The translations under genes and the position numbers were made by a program. A stretch of 64,000 nucleotides of DNA from Hemicordylus capensis (taxonomy: Eukaryota > Chordata > Lepidosauria > Squamata > Cordylidae): the NCBI RefSeq assembly GCF_027244095.1, contig NC_069670.1, positions 14,155,320 through 14,219,319 on the forward strand, in the 5' to 3' direction. Below the pieces are notes generated by a model. That model saw nothing but the letters and a program-made list of their open reading frames with translations. It ran no database searches and had not been told where the DNA came from. Shown here one piece after another: positions 29,236-40,380 of this stretch. Position 1 is the stretch's first letter; every line of letters begins with the position of its first letter.

Positions 29236-32200
29236 GTGAGGGCTGTGGTTTGTTGGCTGCCTTCAAAAATTTATATTCTGCTTTCTCCCCCAGAGACACA
29301 AGGCAGCTTAAAATATCAACATTAAAAACAAGGATTTGGTCATCAAAGTCTCTCAATAAAAGATAACCCTGGGGCTGTGTTCTGAGATTGATGGAAAGGG
29401 CATGTTAACTTTAAGCCTGTGGCAAAATATTCTGCCAAAACCTTTGGCCAGTTTGATAAGACATGTTGGGCTAGGCTCAAGTGGCAGCTGAAAAGAACGA
29501 TTGCCAAATCTTTATATCCCACTTTTCAGCAAATGAGTTCTCAGATTGGGTTATGTAGCAAAAGGTATTGGGAAAACGGCTTCCTGGCCCAGAGGGGACC
29601 GTGAGATACATTGTGAAATTGAGTAGTGTTACGTGATGTAGCTGGTCAAAGTTGATTTGATTTGACTGGGGGAAAAGAAATGTAAAGGAGACCCCAGTAA
29701 CAGCTCCTGGAAGGATTGAATGGGGACTCTTGCTATTCTCCAGCTAAATAAAAAACAGCCACCACTCTTTGCTCAGTTAGCAGGGGTGGCCTGGATAATT
29801 GAAAGATTGCTAAATCGCGAGCTGATGGAATGTATCTTGCAAGAGGATAATGCGGACGAACCTCTTTGGAGACTTGAAAACGCTCTACAGATTTCAAGCG
29901 TTGTGATTACTCTAGGTATCCTTAAGCTAGCGCTGCAGAACTTAGGCCCTCCAGCTGTTGTTGGACTACAACTCCCATCATCCCCAGACACAACAGGCAA
30001 TAGCTGGGGGGTGATGGGAGTTGTAGTCCCGCATCTGCTGGAGGGCAGAAGCTGAGCAGCTGTGCCTTAAAAGATGATGAATGAGAAATTTTAAAGCATT
30101 GCAGGCACCTAGCAGAGCTGTTTCCGACGGTTGGGGGCTTGTGGTCATGTTGCCAAATGTCTGGCTACCCTTTTCTCTATAGGTCGTGGAATACAATGCT
30201 GTCGGTGGCAAGTATAACCGGGGGCTGACGGTGGTAGCTGCTTTCCGGGAGCTGACATGGCCAGATCAGCAGGACCAGAAAAGCCTACAGAGAGCTCTGG
30301 CTATTGGCTGGTGTGTTGAACTGGTGAGTGTTGCTTTCCTGGGATACATACTGATGTGTGGGAACGGAGGTGGCTGCGGATCGGGCTGAGCATATAATGT
30401 GTTTTAAAAAAACAATCAAACAGAAGTTCGGTACCGCTATAACCCTCTCTGGGAAGAGAATTTGCATTTTAGCTGTTTATTTTTCTTTGCTTCTCCTGTG
30501 CACAACACTAGAAGCTTGTCATTCTTAAAGTCTTATGCAAATAAGTGTAAGTTATTCCTCAGGGCTGTATTTTGAGCCGTGCCCAAAGCGTAGCCGAAAC
30601 CTGAAACTCATTATTCCACTCTAGGACTGAGGATAGAATAAAATGGAGGAAGTTAAACCCGCCATCTTCCATAGGTAATTGGAGTCTGTGGAGTAAAAAT
30701 CTACAACTACTATGTATATACCGCTTTTCAACAAAAGTTTCCAAAGCAGTTTACATAGAGAAATGATAAATAAATAAACAAGATGGTTCTCTGTCCCCCA
30801 AGGGCTCACGATCAAAACGAAATGTAAGATAGACACCAGAAACAGCCACCGGAGGGATGCTGTGCTGGGGGTGGATAGGGCTAGTTGCTCTCCCACTGCT
30901 CAAGAAAGAGAATCGCCACTTTTAAAAGGTGCCTCTTTGCCCAGTTAGCAGGGGTGTCTGGGCGGGTGTCCTTGCCATAAGAAGTTGCTTAAAATATGCT
31001 GAAGATACAAGAATGAGAAGATCTCTTAAAATATAAATTAGCCTCTGCGTTAGATTAATCTTATCTTCTTAATTGCATTTATTTTACTCCAAATACTCAA
31101 GGGAATTGTAGACTACCAATCTAAATCATTTTTCATTTTGAGCCAAAAATCTGGAGAAATGTAGATGAACTAATTGGGAATTCTTCCTGGAGATTACGAT
31201 ACCTAAATACACAAGAAAACCTGGACACCACCTAAAACCCCAAATGATCAGCAAAATCAGTAGAACTTAAAGGTGTTAAATCTGATTTACCCCTGTTTAT
31301 GGAGTAACCAGATAAATGACCAAATGTTTGAACTAAGGAAATAAGCTTAGGAATTCAGACAAGGTTTGTTTGTGCATGTGTGTTTTTCAGTCAATATTGA
31401 CAGCTAGAAAGAAGGAAAGAATAAACATTTATTATTATTATTATTTTTTATTATTATTATGCATGCACTTTACAAAACATAACAGCCCTGCTGTTCAAGG
31501 CTCATCTAGTCCAGCATCCTATTTCACACAGTTGCCCACCACTGTGAACAAGAAGCTAGTTCCCTGCCCCGAGGTGCTCACAGTCGAAGGAGACGAGGAA
31601 GGGGAAGCAATTGGAGACAGGGATGAAACTGGAAAAGAATATGCGATTATTGAATTCTATGTGTACCTGGGATTTCGTTACAACGGAGTCTGGAGACAAT
31701 GATAATGCATAACTCTGTTGATTTCAGCTTCAGGCCTTTTTCCTGGTGGCGGATGATATCATGGACTATTCACTCACCCGCCGAGGCCATGCCTGCTGGT
31801 ATAAAAAAGTAAGTAGGGCATGTTGGGTGTACTGCCTTGGGTTTCTCTGACCTATGAGGCACGCAGATGGGTCATTGACAGACTATGGAAAGGCGTCAAA
31901 TGATCTGCGAACCAGCCTTGAACCTCCCAAGTGGCCGCCCTGCTTGGGAGTGTGGTTGTTTTTTAGTCTGTTGGCCATATTCCAGTGGGCAGACCCCCTG
32001 TGAAGACTGGATTAAAACATGGCCTCCCTTTTGGGCTGCTGGCTGTGTCCGTTCGTTGCCTGTTTCAAACACGAGAACTGTGGGGTCTTGAATCGCTGGG
32101 TGCCACCCAACTGGGAGGCTTTCTCCTTATTCCCACATTTCACAGTCAAAGATAGGGACGCACCACCAACAAACCCGCCCGCCCCAACTCTTGCATCAAG

Positions 32201-35200
32201 GATGATTGTGTGAGCCCCCACTTGTGACAAAGATGCATGGCTGAAAGTCCCACTCGGCCTGCCACGTGCTGTGTCGCATGGCCCATGCAGGCAAGCCACT
32301 TTGTACATGCTCAGAGGCACACCCACTTGGAATGAGCCCAGGACACTGGAGTTGCAGGGTGGCTGTATAGCCTAACAAAGCCGCCTTGTTGCTCCTTATT
32401 TAATTTTAATTTGTCTTTTCTTCCTGCCACTTCAGGAAGGAATTGGCTTGGACGCTGTGAATGACTCCTTCTTGCTTGAGTCCAGCATCTACCGGCTGCT
32501 GAAGCGGTACTGCCGAGGCCAGCCATACTATCTGAACCTGCTAGAGCTGTTCCTTCAGGTGAGCTTAGGGTGGCCCTGGGGGGTTAGGTCCTTCCCTCAC
32601 CACTATCTGCGATGAGAAAGGCTGCGACCTAGTCCCCTTAGATTCAGCCCCTCCTGTTGCCTTGGTAACTGCATCCACTTCACAATGCGGGGGACCTTAA
32701 AGGCTCAGTATTTGGGATGGAGCCCGGAAAGTGCTGTAGCACTGCACCGAAAGGCGTTGGTCTTCGGCTTGCCCTGATTTAAGGAGAAGTTATCAAGTCA
32801 GAGGTTGCCGGTTCAAATCCCCGCTGGTATGTTTCCTAGACGATGAGGAACACCTCTATCGGGCAGCAGTGATCTAAGAAGATGCTGAAAGGCATCTCAC
32901 ATTGCGTAATGAATTAATTAGAAGTTTCTTCTATACTGCCTCCTCCGAAGACTCTAGGCAGTGAACAACAACAGAGATGGCAATGGTAGTCGTAGCGTAG
33001 TCTTTATTTCGGCCTTTGACCAGCATAGATGGCAATGGTCAGCCCCTCCTGTATTTTACCCAAGACAACCACAGGGCTCTGTGGTCACCAGGAGTCAACA
33101 CTGACTCGAGGGCACACCTTACCTTTAACAAAGAAGTGGCCTAGAGATCTTGCCGGGGTCAGTGCAAAACTGGCCACGTGGCAAACATTCCTGGGCTTTA
33201 TTTATTTGATTTCTGTTCCGCCCTTCCAAAAATGGCTCAGGGCGGTTTACATCAAAATAAAAAACAATTAAAATCAGAACTATAAAATCAGCATACAACT
33301 AATGAACAGTTAAAACGTTCAAACAACTAAAAAAAAAAACCCTGGAGAACCAGGCTGAACATTTCCAACAGTTAAAACAATTTACAACCATTAAAAAAAC
33401 CCTGGAAGGCCAGGCCAAACAGATCAGTCTTAAGGGCTCTCCTGAAGGCTAGTCGTGAAGTCAGATTACGGATTTCTGCCGGGAGCGCATTCCACAGCCC
33501 AGGAGCTGCTACAGAGAAGGCCCGGCTCCAAGTCGCCACCAGACGAACGGGTGGTAACTGGAGACGGACCTCCTCAGATGACCTTAACGTGCGGTGGGGA
33601 TCATACAGAAGGCGGTGCTCTCTAAGATAACTCGGACCGAAGATTTTCATGGGGAGTGGGGGCAGAAACTGATGCTTAGGACAGCTTTGCTCTCCCTGAA
33701 CTCTGGGTCTGTTGGAGCTCTTACGACTGTGCTCTGCTTTCCCCATTTCTCGTCCTGCTCTCCACCCCAGACATCGTACCAGACTGAGCTGGGCCAAACC
33801 CTCGACCTTATCACTGCGCCCCCCTCTAAAGTGGATCTGAACCGCTTCACAGAGCAGAGGTGAGATTCCAGAGTTTGGGGCAAGAGGTACTTACGGATGG
33901 CTTTAAAAGAGGCATTGGCAGATTCACGGAGGCCGGGCCTATCAGTGGCTATGGCTAGCCGTGATAGCCATAGGCTACCTCCAGATTTAGAGGCAGGATG
34001 TCTCTGAATACCCATTGCAGGGGAGCAACAGCAGGAGAGAGGGCATGCTTTCATCTCCTGGTTGGGGGGGTTTCCAGAGGCATCTGGTGGGTCACGGTAG
34101 GAAGAAAGATGTTGGACTAGACCAGGATTGGGCCTGATCCAGCAGGGCAGCTCTTACGTTCTACCCCATGGGGTAGCAAAGAGAGGTGCCGTTGGACTGG
34201 ATTTGGGGGCAGGCAAGCTGAAAAACTGTTTTAAAACTAACGCTGCGAACACTTATAAAAATCCAAAAGTGCCAGTGCTCTAAGCTACACACTCTTCCTT
34301 GGAGAAATGGCATTTCCCCTTCTACAAGTCTTCAGTCAAGGGCCCGGCTCGTCCAAAGGTTAGAATCTAAGCTTCATGTTGGTTGCTGATGTTGGCGTGA
34401 TTGTGTGAACCCACATCAAGGTGGCTTATGGTCAGAGGCGAATCTGAGTTTCCCCCTTCCCCTTGGTGTGCGTTCATTTCGGTAACCCACAATAAACTTA
34501 GATTCTAGTGATTGTGTGAATAAGGGCAAGAGTCAGTCTGGCTTCTGAACTGAGGTGGTTGGATGTCAGGCCTGCTTATTAGCCATTCTGCTCCCGTAGT
34601 TGAGGGCAAAGAACTGAGAGCAGCCCCTAAACCGGGCTGCTTCCAACCAACCTTTTCTTGTGCTTCATTCCTTGGTCACGCTGGAGTGCGACCATGTTGC
34701 AAGCTGGCTTCTCTGGTTCCCCAGAGGATTATCAAAGCTAGAATGGGTGCAAGTTGCGCTAACCCAGATCCACGGATTTCCTCTTTGACAGATACAAGGC
34801 CATTGTGAAATACAAGACGGCGTTCTATTCCTTTTACCTGCCGGTGGCAGCTGCAATGTATATGGTGAGTGAGAAGCCTTTTATGTTAGCTGCGCTGTTA
34901 GCTGCGCGGTTGTTGGTCCAAAGGAGAGTGAGCTGGTTCGGGCATCACACAGAACCATGGTTATATCTTGGTTCTGTGATGTCGCAGAGCCTCAGGAATG
35001 GATGCTCTTCCCTGCCTGCACAAACCTTGGAAGAATTCTACCTCTGATTGCGGTAAAAACAACCAAGAGCCAGTGAGGTGTAGTGGTTAGAGAGTTGGAC
35101 TAGGACTGGGGAGATCTGAGTTCAAATCCCCATTCAGCCATGAAACTCACTGAGTGACACTGGGCCAGTTGCTTCTTTCAGCCTCTCCTGCCTCACAGGG

Positions 35201-38200
35201 TTGTTGTGGGGATAAACCTCACCATGTACACTGCTCTGGGCTCCTTGGAGGAAGAGCGGGATATAAATGTAAATAATAAACAATAAGATGCATCATGACG
35301 TCCGAACTCATCTATATTGGTTTATCTGAACCAGCTTGCTTGAAATAAACCAGCATCCGAATCCAAGATTTGATGTGAGTTTGTTTCAAGGAAGTTGGTT
35401 AGAATCTTGGTTTGTGTCTGACCACAATGGGGTGTAGAATCTCTTCTGAAGCTTGCCAGCAGAGAGTAGAAGGTGTACAGAGAACGACTAGCTATGAGGC
35501 ACTGAACAAAATGGTTATTCCCTAGGCTTGTGTTATGTGGAACTAAGTTTTAACTGTGGTTCTGCAGAATGTCTGAACCGGCACAGTGTCCGAGCTTTGG
35601 ACTTTGGTTCAAATAGTGGCTGAACCATGGTTTCCCTGGCTGAGCAAGTTACTCTGTGGCTATGGAGGAATTGCAGTTTTGTACTAGTTTACTTGTCATG
35701 GCTCTGTCCTGCCCCTTGCAAGCCCCGCCCAGCCCCGCCCCACCCCGGGCATCTTGGGAGCTGTAGTCTGGCAAGTGTGCTGTGAACGTTTCCATTGCAG
35801 TGATGGTTGCTGCTATGGATCGTCTGTCTCTCTTGCTCTTCCTCCAGGCTGGCATTGATGGTGAAGAGGAGCATGCTCATGCCCGAGCAATCCTGTTAGA
35901 GATGGGGGAGTTCTTCCAGATCCAGGTACACGTCTCTATCCTCTCTTTAGAAATTCTGCCTCTTGGGGAATGGAGCCAGAGCTCAAGCGTGGAGCCTGTG
36001 CTTTGCACGCAGGAGGTCCCAGGTTTAATCCCTGGCAGCATCTCCAGAAAGGCCTGGGAAAGACACCTGCCTGAAACCCAGGAGAAGCTGCTGCCAGTCT
36101 GTGAAGACAATACTGAGCTAGCTGGACCAAGGGTCTGACTCAGTAAATGGCAGCTTCCTATGTTCCTAGCTCTCATTTACCAAGGAATTATGGGCTGCTC
36201 CCTATTTGGTTTGGATCAAGAGGCAGAGGGGTAGCTATGCAGAGCACTGGCTTTTTTTTCTTAGATGTTCTCTAGGCTCCCAAAAGTTAGCCCCATGAGG
36301 GCTGTCGCTGTCCGTGGTGTGTTCTGAATAAACCAGGATTTCTTGGGCGCCCTGCACCCAGTAATCAAAATTCCACACCAGATGGTTCATGAAGATTGGA
36401 GAGGGTGGCTTACGTGAACAGGGGATTAAGCGACTTCCCCTTAAGGGGAAACCGAGCAAGTCCAAGCTGGTGCACTCTTTAAAATAGGTGGCGAGAAATC
36501 TAGCTTTAATAGAAATCACTGGAGCTCTGCCCAAAACCTCTTCCGCAGCTTAGGGAGTAGAAGTTGCATAAGTCGGGAAAGGACAGGAGAGAAAGAAAAT
36601 TGCAGGGTTCATGGGCAGAATAAAGATAAAACACATTCCTTAGATGGTTCAGACTGGTCCAACTTCCCCATCACGCCAGCTTCCTAAGCCTTGGGCAGGG
36701 TTGGTGCTGACAGGTGGTCATGGATGCCCTAGGCACGGTTAGGACCGGTGATTCCAGTTGACCCAGACCCTGATGACAAATTATAGCCTGTGCAAGGATG
36801 TTAGAAGAATCCAGAAATGGCTCCAAGGGGATTAATGTACAGGCTCTAATTTGTAACCATGATAGGAACAAGCTATCTTCTACTGAGCCAGACCCTTGGT
36901 CCGTCCAGCTCAGCATCGTCTACACCAGGGATTCTCACTGTTGGGTCCCCAGATGTCATTGGACTTCAGCTCCCATAATCCCCAGCCCCAGTGGCCTTTG
37001 GTTGGGAATTATGGGAGTTGAAGTCCAATAACATCTGGGGACCCAACGTTGAGAATCCCTGGTCTACACTGGCCGGCGGTGGCTCTTGAAGTCCTGATGG
37101 AGAAAGACTCTTGCCTGAAATGTTGGAGAAGCCGCTGCCAGTCAGTGTAGACAATACTGAGTTGGACGAAAGTTTCCGCAGGGCTTTCCTGGTGTACAGC
37201 CTGGTGTGTAGAAGTTGGGCTTGGTGTTGCCTCAAGCACCTGCCTTCTCCCCGCACCCGCACAGAGGGGGCAGGCCGTGCCTGTGGGGCAGCACTGTCCA
37301 GCCCTCCTCAGATCGTCTCCCTGCCTACAGGACGATTTCCTGGACTGCTTTGGCGACCCCAGCATGACTGGCAAGATCGGGACGGATATCCAAGACAACA
37401 AGTGCAGTTGGCTGGTGGTGGAGTGCTTGAAGAGGGCCTCGGCAGAACAGCGACGCCTCCTAGAGGTAAGCTGGTTTGGGGTATGCTAGAATTCCGGGCT
37501 AGATGGACCAGTGCTCTGATTCTGGTATGCAGCCACCTGCATCCTTGGGAGGGCTCCTAGTCCAATGGCGGGACATGTGCTTTGAATGCACAAAAGGGGA
37601 CGAGCGTTAACCTTGGGCCCCCAGATGTTGTTGGACTACAACTCCCATCACCCCAGATGTGGCCTTTGTGGCTGAGGATGATGGGAGTTGTAGTCCAACG
37701 ACATCTGGGGGCCCGAGGTTAAGAAACTGTGATCTGGGCAGCTTCCACGCTGGTTAAGGCGCATCACTTCGTGTCTCGCTAGCAGAAAGTCCTGGGTTTG
37801 GCTCCCAGCATCCTTGCACGTAAATCTTGGGAAGATCCCTTGCCCACACCTTGGGGGTGCAGCTGCTAACAATACAGGACTAAAGGGAGGGGAGCCTTTG
37901 CGGGAAATGTGTGGCACCAGTGTTCTCGTAACATTTTTCATTTGTGTGTGGAATGAGTTTTGTTCTGGGCGGCAGTGTTTATTTATTTTATTGTTAAATT
38001 TATATACTGCCTTTCACTAAAAACAAGCACAAGGCTGTTTACAAAAGTTAAACATACAGTAAAAATGACAAACAATAAAAAATACAGTATCAAGGCAGTG
38101 TGTGCACACATGCATTCAGAGTGAGGCCTGAGCTGGATCTAAAATGAACTGAGTGGACATCAAAAAACATGTGAATGCACACACGCACAACATGTGTTGT

Positions 38201-39269
38201 GCACTGGAGGGAAACGAAACATGGTGGGTCCATAGCCTTCTGGAGGTGCCCCCTTATGCATTTCTTTCCACTGACTGCTTGCCTATGGCTTACTGAACAG
38301 CATATGCCCTGAGATTCAGTAGTTCACCCCCCCCACCCACCCCCATTGATTGGCTCTTTGAAATCCAGGCAGAAAGTCGAGAAGAACTTAGCCCCTTTTC
38401 ATCAGGTGCCAAGAAGGTTTTATGCCCAACTCCTTGACAAGCTGGAACAAACGGCTTGACGGGTGTACAAAGTCGATAAGAACTGCTAGAAGCAGGGGAA
38501 TCTAATTAAATATTTTGAGGGATGTGTGTGTTACAGTATGTCCACAGTTGCTTCTGGCATTTGAGTCTTGAAATATTGGTTCCAGTTCTTGTATTGTATT
38601 CAGCTGAACAATTCTAGTATTGATTCACCGGCTTCTGGAGAACAAGTCGTACGTAGGAAGCTGCCTTCCACAGAGTCAGACCATTGGCCCATCAAACTCA
38701 GCATTGTCTACACAGACTGGCAACGTCTTCATGCCTGGCACCATCACTTAGTTCTTTTAGATGCCAGGCGAAGACCTTTTCTGTTCACTCGGAAAGTTAG
38801 CAGTGTCTTGTGTTGTGATTTGTTGGTTGTGTGATGTGCTTTTATCAGATATATTTTTTTAAATTTTTGACTGTGAACCACCCCAGGGACGAATTGGTTA
38901 TGTGCCAGCTAACAAAGTATATATTATTATTATTTAATGATGGTTTCTGCACCTTCAGCAGTAAACTATTCTTGCTCCATAAAATGTTTGACCCTGAAAC
39001 GGAGGAAGAGGTGGGATGGAATTGGTGAACTTGATACTTTGGTTGACTCTAATTCTGTGCCTCCGTAGGAGAACTATGGACAAAAGGACCTGGACCAAGT
39101 CGCCCTTGTGAAGCAGCTCTATGAGGAACTGGGCCTGGAAGCCATCTACCGAGAGTACGAAGAGACCAGCTACCAGTCCTTGTTGTCGCTTATTAATCAG
39201 CATGCTGTGAGCCTGCCCAGCCAGATTTTCTTCGGCCTAGCCCAGAAGATCTATAAGAGACAGAAATGA
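29095..39269 (+). CDS. FDPS: FDPS, farnesyl diphosphate synthase, complete, 353 aa
   Basis: The enzyme joins dimethylallyl-PP and two isopentenyl-PP units to give farnesyl-PP, the branch point to sterols, dolichol, ubiquinone and protein prenylation. Nine coding exons sum to 1062 nt, 353 aa, the same as the human cytosolic form. Seen in the protein: GGKYNRG (K57, R60); F98-F99 before the first aspartate-rich motif DDIMD (103-107), bulky residues that set product length at C15; R112-R113; KYKT (K200, T201); FFQIQ; second motif DDFLDCFGD (243 on); C-terminal KIYKRQK. All catalytic residues known for the family are present. Splice sites are canonical and phases agree throughout. It lies about 4 kb downstream of the receptor pair and 13 kb upstream of RUSC1 exon 2. 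Confidence 0.97.
29930..30055. mobile_element. Palindromic element P1
   Basis: GGACTACAACTCCCATCATC is mirrored by GATGGGAGTTGTAGTCC. FDPS intron 2. Confidence 0.75.
30183..30323 (+). CDS. FDPS: FDPS exon 3 (residues 48-94)
   Basis: Starts [18 protein letters not shown], ends IGWCVEL. It carries the isopentenyl-PP binding K57 and R60. Phase 0 at both ends. Confidence 0.97.
30705..30960 (-). repeat. L2-like LINE end
   Basis: On plus it reads TATATACCGCTTTTCAACAA, CCCAAGGGCTCACGATC and GGAGGGATGCTGTGCTGGGG. The same sequence recurs at 54615-54900. FDPS intron 3. Confidence 0.65.
30965..31410. other. FDPS intron 3, nothing recognised
   Basis: AT-rich unique sequence. Confidence 0.4.
31415..31640 (-). 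repeat. L2-like LINE end with ATT microsatellite
   Basis: (ATT)n at 31424-31460, then GGTGCTCACAGTCGAAG, the usual reverse-strand L2 tail (compare 43355-43550). Short CR1-like text lies in 31480-31520. Confidence 0.5.
31728..31808 (+). CDS. FDPS: FDPS exon 4 (residues 95-121, first DDxxD)
   Basis: [20 protein letters not shown]. It contains the magnesium-binding aspartates 103, 104 and 107. Donor AAA|GTAAGT. Confidence 0.97.
31860..32400. other. FDPS intron 4, nothing recognised
   Basis: Unique sequence; several short frames without support. Confidence 0.4.
32436..32558 (+). CDS. FDPS: FDPS exon 5 (residues 122-162)
   Basis: [20 protein letters not shown] to LLELFLQ. Acceptor CTTCAG, donor CAG|GTGAGC. 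Confidence 0.96.
32775..33128 (+). repeat. Sauria SINE split by an L2 scrap
   Basis: The tRNA-like box B GGTTCAAATCCCCGCTGG and GTATGTTTCC are at 32811-32835. The 3' end AGGAGTCAACACTGACTCGA is shared with BovB. About 125 bp (32905-33030), partly L2-like, interrupts the body. FDPS intron 5. Confidence 0.8.
33195..33660 (-). repeat. L2-like LINE, end of ORF2 and 3' UTR
   Basis: The minus frame has [20 protein letters not shown], then [12 protein letters not shown], the classic L2 C-terminus. It ends close to FDPS exon 6. Confidence 0.8.
33771..33859 (+). CDS. FDPS: FDPS exon 6 (residues 163-192)
   Basis: [20 protein letters not shown], ending inside the arginine codon (phase 2). The acceptor tract TCCACCCCAG lies just past an L2-like repeat that ends about 110 bp upstream. 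Confidence 0.96.
33890..34165 (+). repeat. CR1 LINE 3' end
   Basis: ATGGCTTTAAAAGAGGCATT through GGCCTGATCCAGCAGGGC. FDPS intron 6. Confidence 0.75.
34365..34532. mobile_element. Palindromic element P2
   Basis: AGAATCTAAGCTTCATGTTG is mirrored by CACAATAAACTTAGATTCTA. TGATTGTGTGAACCCACATC lies inside. Confidence 0.6.
34792..34864 (+). CDS. FDPS: FDPS exon 7 (residues 192-216)
   Basis: [20 protein letters not shown], with K200 and T201 of the active site. Donor ATG|GTGAGT. Confidence 0.96.
35073..35280 (+). repeat. CORE/MIR-like SINE, nearly full
   Basis: The tRNA-like head GTGTAGTGGTTAGAGAGTTG, box B GAGTTCAAATCCCC, CORE part and 3' end GAGGAAGAGCGGGATATAAA are all present. FDPS intron 7. 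Confidence 0.85.
35281..35840. other. FDPS intron 7, P2-like scraps
   Basis: Repeated words such as AACCATGG, GGTTCTGTGATG and AAACCAGCATCCGAATC suggest more palindromic element relics at 34930-35640, but ends cannot be placed. Confidence 0.35.
35848..35925 (+). CDS. FDPS: FDPS exon 8 (residues 217-242)
   Basis: [20 protein letters not shown] to FFQIQ, leading into the second aspartate motif. Donor CAG|GTACAC. Confidence 0.96.
35965..36168 (+). repeat. 5S-Sauria SINE, 3' part
   Basis: AATCCCTGGCAGCATCTCC through GCAGCTTCCTATGTTCCTAG. It starts 40 bp after FDPS exon 8. Confidence 0.75.
36170..36860. other. FDPS intron 8, nothing recognised
   Basis: Unique sequence. Confidence 0.4.
36862..37172 (-). 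repeat. 5S-Sauria SINE fragments around a P1 insertion
   Basis: Reverse-strand SINE text at 36862-36925 resumes at 37062. After about 37100 a plus-strand fragment of the same SINE follows (AGAAGCCGCTGCCAGTCAGT). Confidence 0.65.
36926..37061. mobile_element. hAT-type palindromic element P1 with perfect target duplication
   Basis: GTCTACAC flanks both sides. The ends are CAGGGATTCTCACTG and GTTGAGAATCCCTG, 136 bp. The duplicated 8 bases are part of the SINE (GTCTACACTGGC), which proves insertion into that SINE. Confidence 0.9.
37331..37465 (+). CDS. FDPS: FDPS exon 9 (residues 243-287, second DDxxD)
   Basis: Begins exactly with [20 protein letters not shown], followed by [10 protein letters not shown]. 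It contains K257 and the D-rich magnesium site. Donor GAG|GTAAGC. Confidence 0.97.
37608..37735. mobile_element. Palindromic element P1
   Basis: GTTAACCTTGGGCCCCCAGA mirrors TCTGGGGGCCCGAGGTTAAG. The arms GGACTACAACTCCCATC and GATGGGAGTTGTAGTCC. Confidence 0.8.
37925..38215 (-). mobile_element. Unclassified repeat P7 split by an L2-like end
   Basis: GGAATGAGTTTTGTTCTGGG and TCAAGGCAGTGTGTGCACAC are the reverse complement of the repeat at 61128-61330. An L2-like end (about 37977-38087) lies between them. Confidence 0.6.
38220..38640. other. FDPS intron 9, nothing recognised
   Basis: Unique sequence. Confidence 0.4.
38645..38945. repeat. 5S-Sauria SINE scrap (-) and L2-like end (+)
   Basis: 38650-38735 reads GGAAGCTGCCTTCCACAGAG on minus-type SINE sense. 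38740-38945 is an L2 end with TGTGAACCACCCCAGGGACG. Confidence 0.55.
39069..39269 (+). CDS. FDPS: FDPS exon 10 (residues 288-353 and stop)
   Basis: [20 protein letters not shown] to [10 protein letters not shown] and TGA. Confidence 0.97.
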   Translation, partial: ENYGQKDLDQVALVKQLYEELGLEAIYREYEETSYQSLLSLINQHAVSLPSQIFFGLAQKIYKRQK

Positions 39270-40380
39270 CAGAGCGGGCTCTTGGGAAGAAGCAAGCCCG
39301 TCTCTTCTGCCCGTGGCCAACAAGACTTTGGGCCTAGTTCTAACCTCCTGTGGGCTAAGTGGGGAGGGTCTCTGTGTGCATGTGTGGTGGACAGAAATCT
39401 AAAACGGTTCTCTGACCGGGCTCAGGGTTTGCTCCACGGTGGGTGGGTCTGGAACAGTTTATCTGTAAGGGTGTTCTACACTACAAAACTTAAGCCAGTT
39501 TTAAACCCATTTCCTTGTTAACAGAACATGTTACAACTGGGGGAGTTTGTGTGAAAAGGCCAAGGATTTCCTGGGTCAAGAATTCCCACGCGTACTTGGA
39601 ATACTAGAACTCCCAGCTTCCATCACAGGTTCAGGTACTGGGTGGGGAGGAACTACAACTATTTTAAGTCAGTGACACGGCCAGGGTTGGGGGTTCGGTA
39701 AAATGCTGTGACACTCTGCAGGGGTCTTCCTGCCTGATTCCCTAGGCGCTGTCCAAAGTGTCAGTTCAGTTTGTGACTGGCTGTGCTCCCTGCCCACCCC
39801 ACTACCCTGCCCTCTTTATTTTCATCCCATGGCTCTCTCCTTCTCTCTACGGCAGTTATGGCTACGTATTTAAAATAAATCATCCCCCTCAAGGAATAGG
39901 AGGGTGTAGGGTTTTGTTAGGGTTCCCCCCCCTGCATTGTATATGCAAACTACACTATCTCAGGGGTGAGCAGACATGTAAGGAAAATCGTCTGGGGTGA
40001 AGGTTCTGTCTTCTCTCCCATTTGCCGCCTTCAAAAAACCAAATCCCTCCATTATGGAGCAAGCCTCTTTGGATTTAGGCTCACAGCTTCTCTCTTTAAC
40101 CCAGAATGTGGGGCAAGTGTGATGGAAGGGAAGCAACCTGATCTATTGGACTGTACATACCCCTGGGTGGCAGGGATTTTTTTCACCAAGCCTGTCAACT
40201 TCTTGGAACTGGGGGGAAAAAGTAGTGAAGTAGAGCCTGGGATGCTGGGGATTGTGATGTGGAGGGTGGGTGCCTTGTGTCAGTTTTGTCTCTTCTCTGT
40301 ATGTGTCTTAGGTCAGGAGCCGTAAGAAGGCAGAATCGGGAGAAAAGTTGGTAGCAATAAATTATTTCAAAACCGGACTC
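39270..40380 (+). other. FDPS: FDPS 3' UTR with two candidate poly(A) signals
   Basis: AATAAA occurs at 39874-39879 and 40356-40361. The second is followed within 20-30 bp by GT-rich sequence (TTGTGTGCTAAAAGGGTGTG), which fits a cleavage site near 40380. No repeat is obvious in the first 700 bp. Confidence 0.6.
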
